Source of the DNA: an uncultured Bacteroidota bacterium
GTDB lineage: Bacteria; Bacteroidota; Bacteroidia; JABEUT01
Length of the DNA: 64,000 bases
NCBI GenBank assembly: GCA_903863935.1
Contig: CAIPDV010000104.1
Location: 1 to 64,000 of the forward strand
Direction of reading: 5' to 3'
Translations under genes and position numbers: made by a program
Shown: piece after piece, positions 61,088-64,000 of the stretch
Numbering within the stretch: position 1 is the stretch's first letter
Layout: each line of letters opens with the position of its first letter
Notes under the pieces: model-generated
Databases searched by the model: none
What the model saw: the letters and a program-made list of their open reading frames with translations, nothing else
Told to the model about the DNA's origin: nothing

Positions 61088-61210
61088 AGCAATAGAAAAG
61101 CAATGAAATTGCAATAGATTGCAATAAAGCTCTTTTTTCATACTAACTGAAAATGACCGTATTGAAAAATATTTTATTGCTTTTTGCAATGCTAAGCAAT
61201 AGAGCAATAA
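61088..61210. repeat. clustered GCAAT words and a small hairpin
   Basis: Within about 120 bp GCAAT occurs seven times (for example AGCAATAGAAAAGCAATG, TTGCAATAGATTGCAATAA and AAGCAATAGAGCAATAA). ATTGC-TTTTT-GCAAT forms a small hairpin at 61176-61190. The rest of the 61082-61411 gap contains CACTAAGACACAGAGAGCACTAA (61326-61348), another dispersed phrase, and AT-rich DNA. No gene is supported; ORF 61004..61279 is a shadow. Confidence 0.5.
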
Positions 61211-61383
61211 AAATAGCACACTTACAAGCTTATGTTTTATTCTAATAACATGTTTCATACTGTAAAGATACTGCATCAAAAAGTGATTCCTTAAAAAGTC
61301 AATGACCTCAATTTAAAATGCAAACCACTAAGACACAGAGAGCACTAAAAAGCACTAAGGGTTTTACTTGTTTTTATTTTTAG

Positions 61384-61391
61384 TATGTTTG
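61384..61391 (+). promoter_or_regulatory. candidate -7 box of the 61.4-kb membrane protein gene
   Basis: TATGTTTG fits TAnnTTTG, 20 nt before the ATG at 61412. Confidence 0.45.
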
Positions 61392-61411
61392 TTTTACACT
61401 AAATTTTATTC

Positions 61412-62011
61412 ATGACGCCACGCACCATCTTCACTATAGTAGTTAAAATTTTCGGTTTGTCGCTTATCTATGGGTTAATTGAAATCCTGCCAATGTGGAT
61501 AAAAAATCTTGCATCAGCCAATACTGATTCAAAAGGGTTTATTGCTTATATTATTGGAATAGTGCTTGTAATTTCTATCTATTTATTTATCATGTGGGCA
61601 TCCTTATTCCGCACCCGCCGGATAATTGACAAACTATCGCTGGCTAAGGATTTCGATCAGGAAGTTATAACCCTTAATGTAACCGGTCCGTTTCTTATTC
61701 GATTAGCAATAATTATTCTCAGTTGTATAGTACTTATTACAGGCGTACCAAGCCTTTTTTCTGATTTTCTCTATTTCAACAGACTTAAAAAGGAGTCAGT
61801 GGAACCAGCGGGTAGGTACCCAGGATTATCAATGGAAAAAATATGGACCAGCGTAAACATAAGTATGGCTATTTTTAACGGAATAAGAATAATACTTGGT
61901 ATCTTATTACTAACTTTTAACATGCGTATAATGCATTGGATTACCAGAAAGAATAAATTCAATGACAGCCTAACAGAAGAGTCCCGTAACGAGGAAAACA
62001 AGCAAGAATAA
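61412..62011 (+). CDS. membrane protein of unknown function
   Basis: This 199-aa protein has about four transmembrane helices ('IFTIVVKIFGLSLIYGLIEILPMW', 'GFIAYIIGIVLVISIYLFIMWASLF', 'FLIRLAIIILSCIVLITGVPSLF' and 'AIFNGIRIILGILLLTFNM') and a charged C-terminal tail. No motif or family is recognised. It stands alone and its stop is 5 bp from the convergent HlyD gene. Confidence 0.7.
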   Translation: MTPRTIFTIVVKIFGLSLIYGLIEILPMWIKNLASANTDSKGFIAYIIGIVLVISIYLFIMWASLFRTRRIIDKLSLAKDFDQEVITLNVTGPFLIRLAIIILSCIVLITGVPSLFSDFLYFNRLKKESVEPAGRYPGLSMEKIWTSVNISMAIFNGIRIILGILLLTFNMRIMHWITRKNKFNDSLTEESRNEENKQE

Positions 62012-62016
62012 GATTT

Positions 62017-63057
62017 TTATTTCACAGAAATCCCCACCTCAACACTTAATCCCGGGCGGAGAAGTTTGTACGCAGGGTTTTTGGTATCCAACACAACCTT
62101 AATTGGAATACGTTGAACAACCTTCACAAAGTTACCTGTAGCGTTATCGGGAGGAAGTAATGAAAACAATGCGCCTGTAGCACCTGCAAAAGAGCTCACG
62201 GTTCCCTTAATAATTTGTCCGTTTAATGCATCTATAGTTACTTCGGCTGTTTGTCCGGTTTTTATTTCGCTCAACTGGGTTTCTTTAAAATTAGCTTCCA
62301 CCCATACACTGTCTTCCACCACTGCAAGCAATGATGAGCCTGCTCCTACCAGCTGCCCCAATTGAATGGAACGTTTCGATGCAATTCCACTGGCCGGTGC
62401 TGTAATGGTAGCATACGAGAGCTGCAGTTTCGCGAAGTTCAAATCAGCTTGTTTAACATTTACAGCAGCCTGTGCCGATGCCAGGTCTGCCAATGAAAGT
62501 TCATACTGCTTTTGGGCAGATTCATACTTCTTGGTTGCAATTTCAACAAGGTTGGAATCGCTTTGCATAGCGGTTCTATATTGGTCGAATTGCTCCTGCG
62601 TAACCGAGCCATCTTTATATAAATTCCGGTAACGTTCAAAATCCCTTGTAGCTTTACCGTAATTTATCTTAGCTGAATTAATTTCACCTTTGCTGGTAGC
62701 AAGCATACTTTCCACCGAGGCGGCATTGGCTTTTGAAACTTCTGCTTTAGCCTGTGCATCATTCAAATTAGCTTCAGCCTGTTGCGCTTTAATAACAAGG
62801 TCTTTATCATCTAACTGTACCAGCACCTGCCCTTTATTCACATGTTCATTATCTTTAAAATTGATGGAGGTAACATAATCAGATATCCTTGCAACCACAG
62901 GGTCAATATTGCTCGACAACTGTGCATCATCCGTGGTTTCAATGTCTTTAAATTTGAAGTACTCCATTAACCCGAAAACAATACCAATAAGGAGTATTGA
63001 TCCAAGTACAATTGAAGTTATTCTTTTTCGTTTTTTACCGTCTTTTTCAGTGCTCAT
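62017..63057 (-). CDS. HlyD/EmrA family periplasmic adaptor
   Basis: This 346-aa membrane-fusion protein has one N-terminal transmembrane helix ('SIVLGSILLIGIVFGLMEYF'). The lipoyl-like half 'DAQLSSNIDPVVARISDYVTSINFKDNEHVNKGQVLVQLDD' is followed by a coiled-coil hairpin rich in Ala/Gln (about 85-205). The second lipoyl half is 'LSYATITAPASGIASKRSIQLGQLVGAGSSLLAV', and a beta-barrel follows. The layout is that of EmrA-type adaptors, which join an inner-membrane MFS pump to a TolC channel. It starts 8 bp after the TolC-family gene. No MFS pump (EmrB) follows. Confidence 0.92.
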   Translation of the reverse strand: MSTEKDGKKRKRITSIVLGSILLIGIVFGLMEYFKFKDIETTDDAQLSSNIDPVVARISDYVTSINFKDNEHVNKGQVLVQLDDKDLVIKAQQAEANLNDAQAKAEVSKANAASVESMLATSKGEINSAKINYGKATRDFERYRNLYKDGSVTQEQFDQYRTAMQSDSNLVEIATKKYESAQKQYELSLADLASAQAAVNVKQADLNFAKLQLSYATITAPASGIASKRSIQLGQLVGAGSSLLAVVEDSVWVEANFKETQLSEIKTGQTAEVTIDALNGQIIKGTVSSFAGATGALFSLLPPDNATGNFVKVVQRIPIKVVLDTKNPAYKLLRPGLSVEVGISVK

Positions 63058-63065
63058 GGGTGAAA

Positions 63066-64000
63066 TTATTTTGTAGTAAATATTCCTGCTGCTTTCAGCA
63101 TGGAATAATAGGCAAGCGTAGCATCAGCCTTGGAAGAAATGAGATTTATTTTTGCATTTAACAGAAAATTGTCAGCATCCAGTAAATCAGTTAACAACGC
63201 AATATGGTTATCGTATTTCGATTTTACCAGTTTGTAGTTCTCCATAGCCTGTGCCAATGATTTTTGTGATACACTTATCTTTTCAAGCGACTCTTTATAT
63301 TGGAGATAGTCTTTATTGATATCCATCTTGGCATTATCGGAAAGGTCGTCATATTGGGCTTTTGCTTCGGCAAGCTTTGCCCTGCTTATATCGGCTTTGT
63401 TCTTATTGGTATACAATCCTGTTAGGCTGTAAGATATTTTTAATCCAATGTCCCAGGTTGGCTGAAATTGGTCTAACGGTGGAACAACACGCGGATTAGG
63501 ACGCTGGTAATTGTAATCTGCCCCAATAGTAACTCTTGGATACAGTCCGCTGCGTGTTTCATTAATATTTGATTCTGCAGCCTTTTGTTGCATATCTGCT
63601 GCTTTTAAATCATTCCTGTTTTGGGTATAATTCTGTAAATAATAAGGCAATGGTTGCACCGATTTATTATCTAAAATCGAATTGCTGTCAACCCCAATCT
63701 GTTTATTCTCGGGCAATCCGAGCATAATATCGAGGTTATAGTTTACAGTAGCAATCTGGTTTTTAATATCCATCTCAGTCAGTTGAGCATTGGATAGTTG
63801 CAATTGAGTACGCAACAGATCGTTCTGGGTTGCGATGCCATGACCTACAAAATCACTCACTTCATCAACGTGAGCTTTTATGAGTTTCAGGTTTTCCAAT
63901 AAAACATCATGAGCGCGTTCAAGCTTGAAAAGATTAACATATTCCATTATTATACCAATGGATACATTACTTTTCTGACTTTCAAGTGAAAACTCAGTGC
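63066..64000 (-). CDS. TolC family outer-membrane efflux channel, 5' end cut by the window
   Basis: The track starts this ORF at an internal Met (63947). The reading frame stays open to the window edge, adding '...TEFSLESQKSNVSIGII', which fits the helical start of a TolC repeat. So the gene continues beyond 64000 and only about 310 C-terminal residues are seen. Features are the long helices 'LKLIKAHVDEVSDFVGHGIATQNDLLRTQLQLSNAQL' and 'ADISRAKLAEAKAQYDDLSDNAKMDINKDYLQY', and strand 'RSGLYPRVTIGADYNYQRP'. It forms the outer-membrane duct for the HlyD adaptor encoded next. Confidence 0.9.
   Translation of the reverse strand, partial: TEFSLESQKSNVSIGIIMEYVNLFKLERAHDVLLENLKLIKAHVDEVSDFVGHGIATQNDLLRTQLQLSNAQLTEMDIKNQIATVNYNLDIMLGLPENKQIGVDSNSILDNKSVQPLPYYLQNYTQNRNDLKAADMQQKAAESNINETRSGLYPRVTIGADYNYQRPNPRVVPPLDQFQPTWDIGLKISYSLTGLYTNKNKADISRAKLAEAKAQYDDLSDNAKMDINKDYLQYKESLEKISVSQKSLAQAMENYKLVKSKYDNHIALLTDLLDADNFLLNAKINLISSKADATLAYYSMLKAAGIFTTK

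Noticed and set aside
61004-61279. Minus-strand ORF of 91 aa after the kinase gene
   Set aside because: It overlaps the kinase 3' end and the GCAAT repeat and has no recognisable domain or promoter.
1-64000. CRISPR arrays, tRNA or rRNA genes, prophage
   Set aside because: No regular spaced repeats, cloverleaf-like sequences or phage gene blocks were noticed. A tRNA scan could not be run.

Overview
The window looks like a chromosomal segment of a free-living or environmental member of the Bacteroidota. The reasons are internal. It has several secreted proteins with type IX secretion (T9SS) sorting domains of both the Por type ('IYPNPNNGQF') and the gliding-associated CHU_C type ('VPNVFTPNGDGVND'). 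It has SprB, PKD and Ig-like repeats and many SPII lipoproteins. It carries the Bacteroidota form of the split ATP synthase operon. Starts are preceded by TAnnTTTG -7 boxes and not by Shine-Dalgarno sequences. The DNA is AT-rich. No rRNA, tRNA, CRISPR array, prophage or intact insertion sequence was seen. The window opens in intergenic DNA and closes inside a TolC-family gene that runs off the right edge.

Layout. 1-5.5 kb: comF, uvrA, a Bax-inhibitor-1 family membrane protein and a lipoprotein. 5.5-12.2 kb: two long tandem paralogous CHU_C adhesin-like proteins. 12.4-25.7 kb: housekeeping and envelope genes (MoxR ATPase, glycosyltransferase, HD phosphohydrolase, PolB-like exonuclease overlapping a two-gene ABC-2 exporter, GT-C glycosyltransferase, dsbD, a small protein, tilS, S9 peptidase). 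25.7-26.4 kb: a gene-free stretch made of repeats and nested palindromes. 26.4-36.5 kb: secreted and surface proteins, a secreted protein resembling the soluble part of DUF2723 proteins, a lipoprotein and a SirB1-type protein. 36.7-41.5 kb: MsbA-like ABC exporter, a small GIY-YIG-like protein, two paralogous lipoproteins and an unknown secreted protein. 41.6-47 kb: atpBEFHAG plus a rhodanese protein. 47.2-55.7 kb: unknown secreted proteins, a YiiX-like protein, GH5 cellulase-like enzyme, DUF4399 lipoprotein, a tandem-HTH protein derived from a transposase-like DNA-binding region, a DNRLRE protein and a C1 peptidase. 55.7-61.1 kb: dxs, a DUF4160/DUF2442 pair, a PafA-like phosphatase and a GlcNAc-kinase-like protein. 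61.4-64 kb: an unknown membrane protein and the HlyD and TolC parts of an efflux system.

Five observations merit attention. (1) The DUF4160-DUF2442 pair sits between the 3' end of the PafA-like gene and a decayed second copy of that same 3' end, whose best-aligned seven codons differ only at synonymous positions. This looks like a cassette inserted at a gene end. (2) A protein made of two tandem transposase-type HTH units, with no catalytic domain, lies behind a 10-bp direct repeat with a 21-bp period that overlaps its presumed promoter. This would suit an autoregulatory operator. (3) A terminator-like hairpin with a U-tract splits atpBE from atpFHAG. (4) Several genes have a -7 box ending 4-5 nt before the start codon, which suggests leaderless or nearly leaderless mRNAs. 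(5) A secreted protein carries the C-terminal motifs of DUF2723 proteins without their membrane part.

Start codons were revised for several genes where the ORF-track start overlaps a promoter or precedes a signal peptide (uvrA, the 4.7-kb lipoprotein, the S9 peptidase, the GIY-YIG-like protein, one of the paired lipoproteins, the beta-barrel protein and the DNRLRE protein). All functional names rest on motif recognition by eye; no database search was possible.
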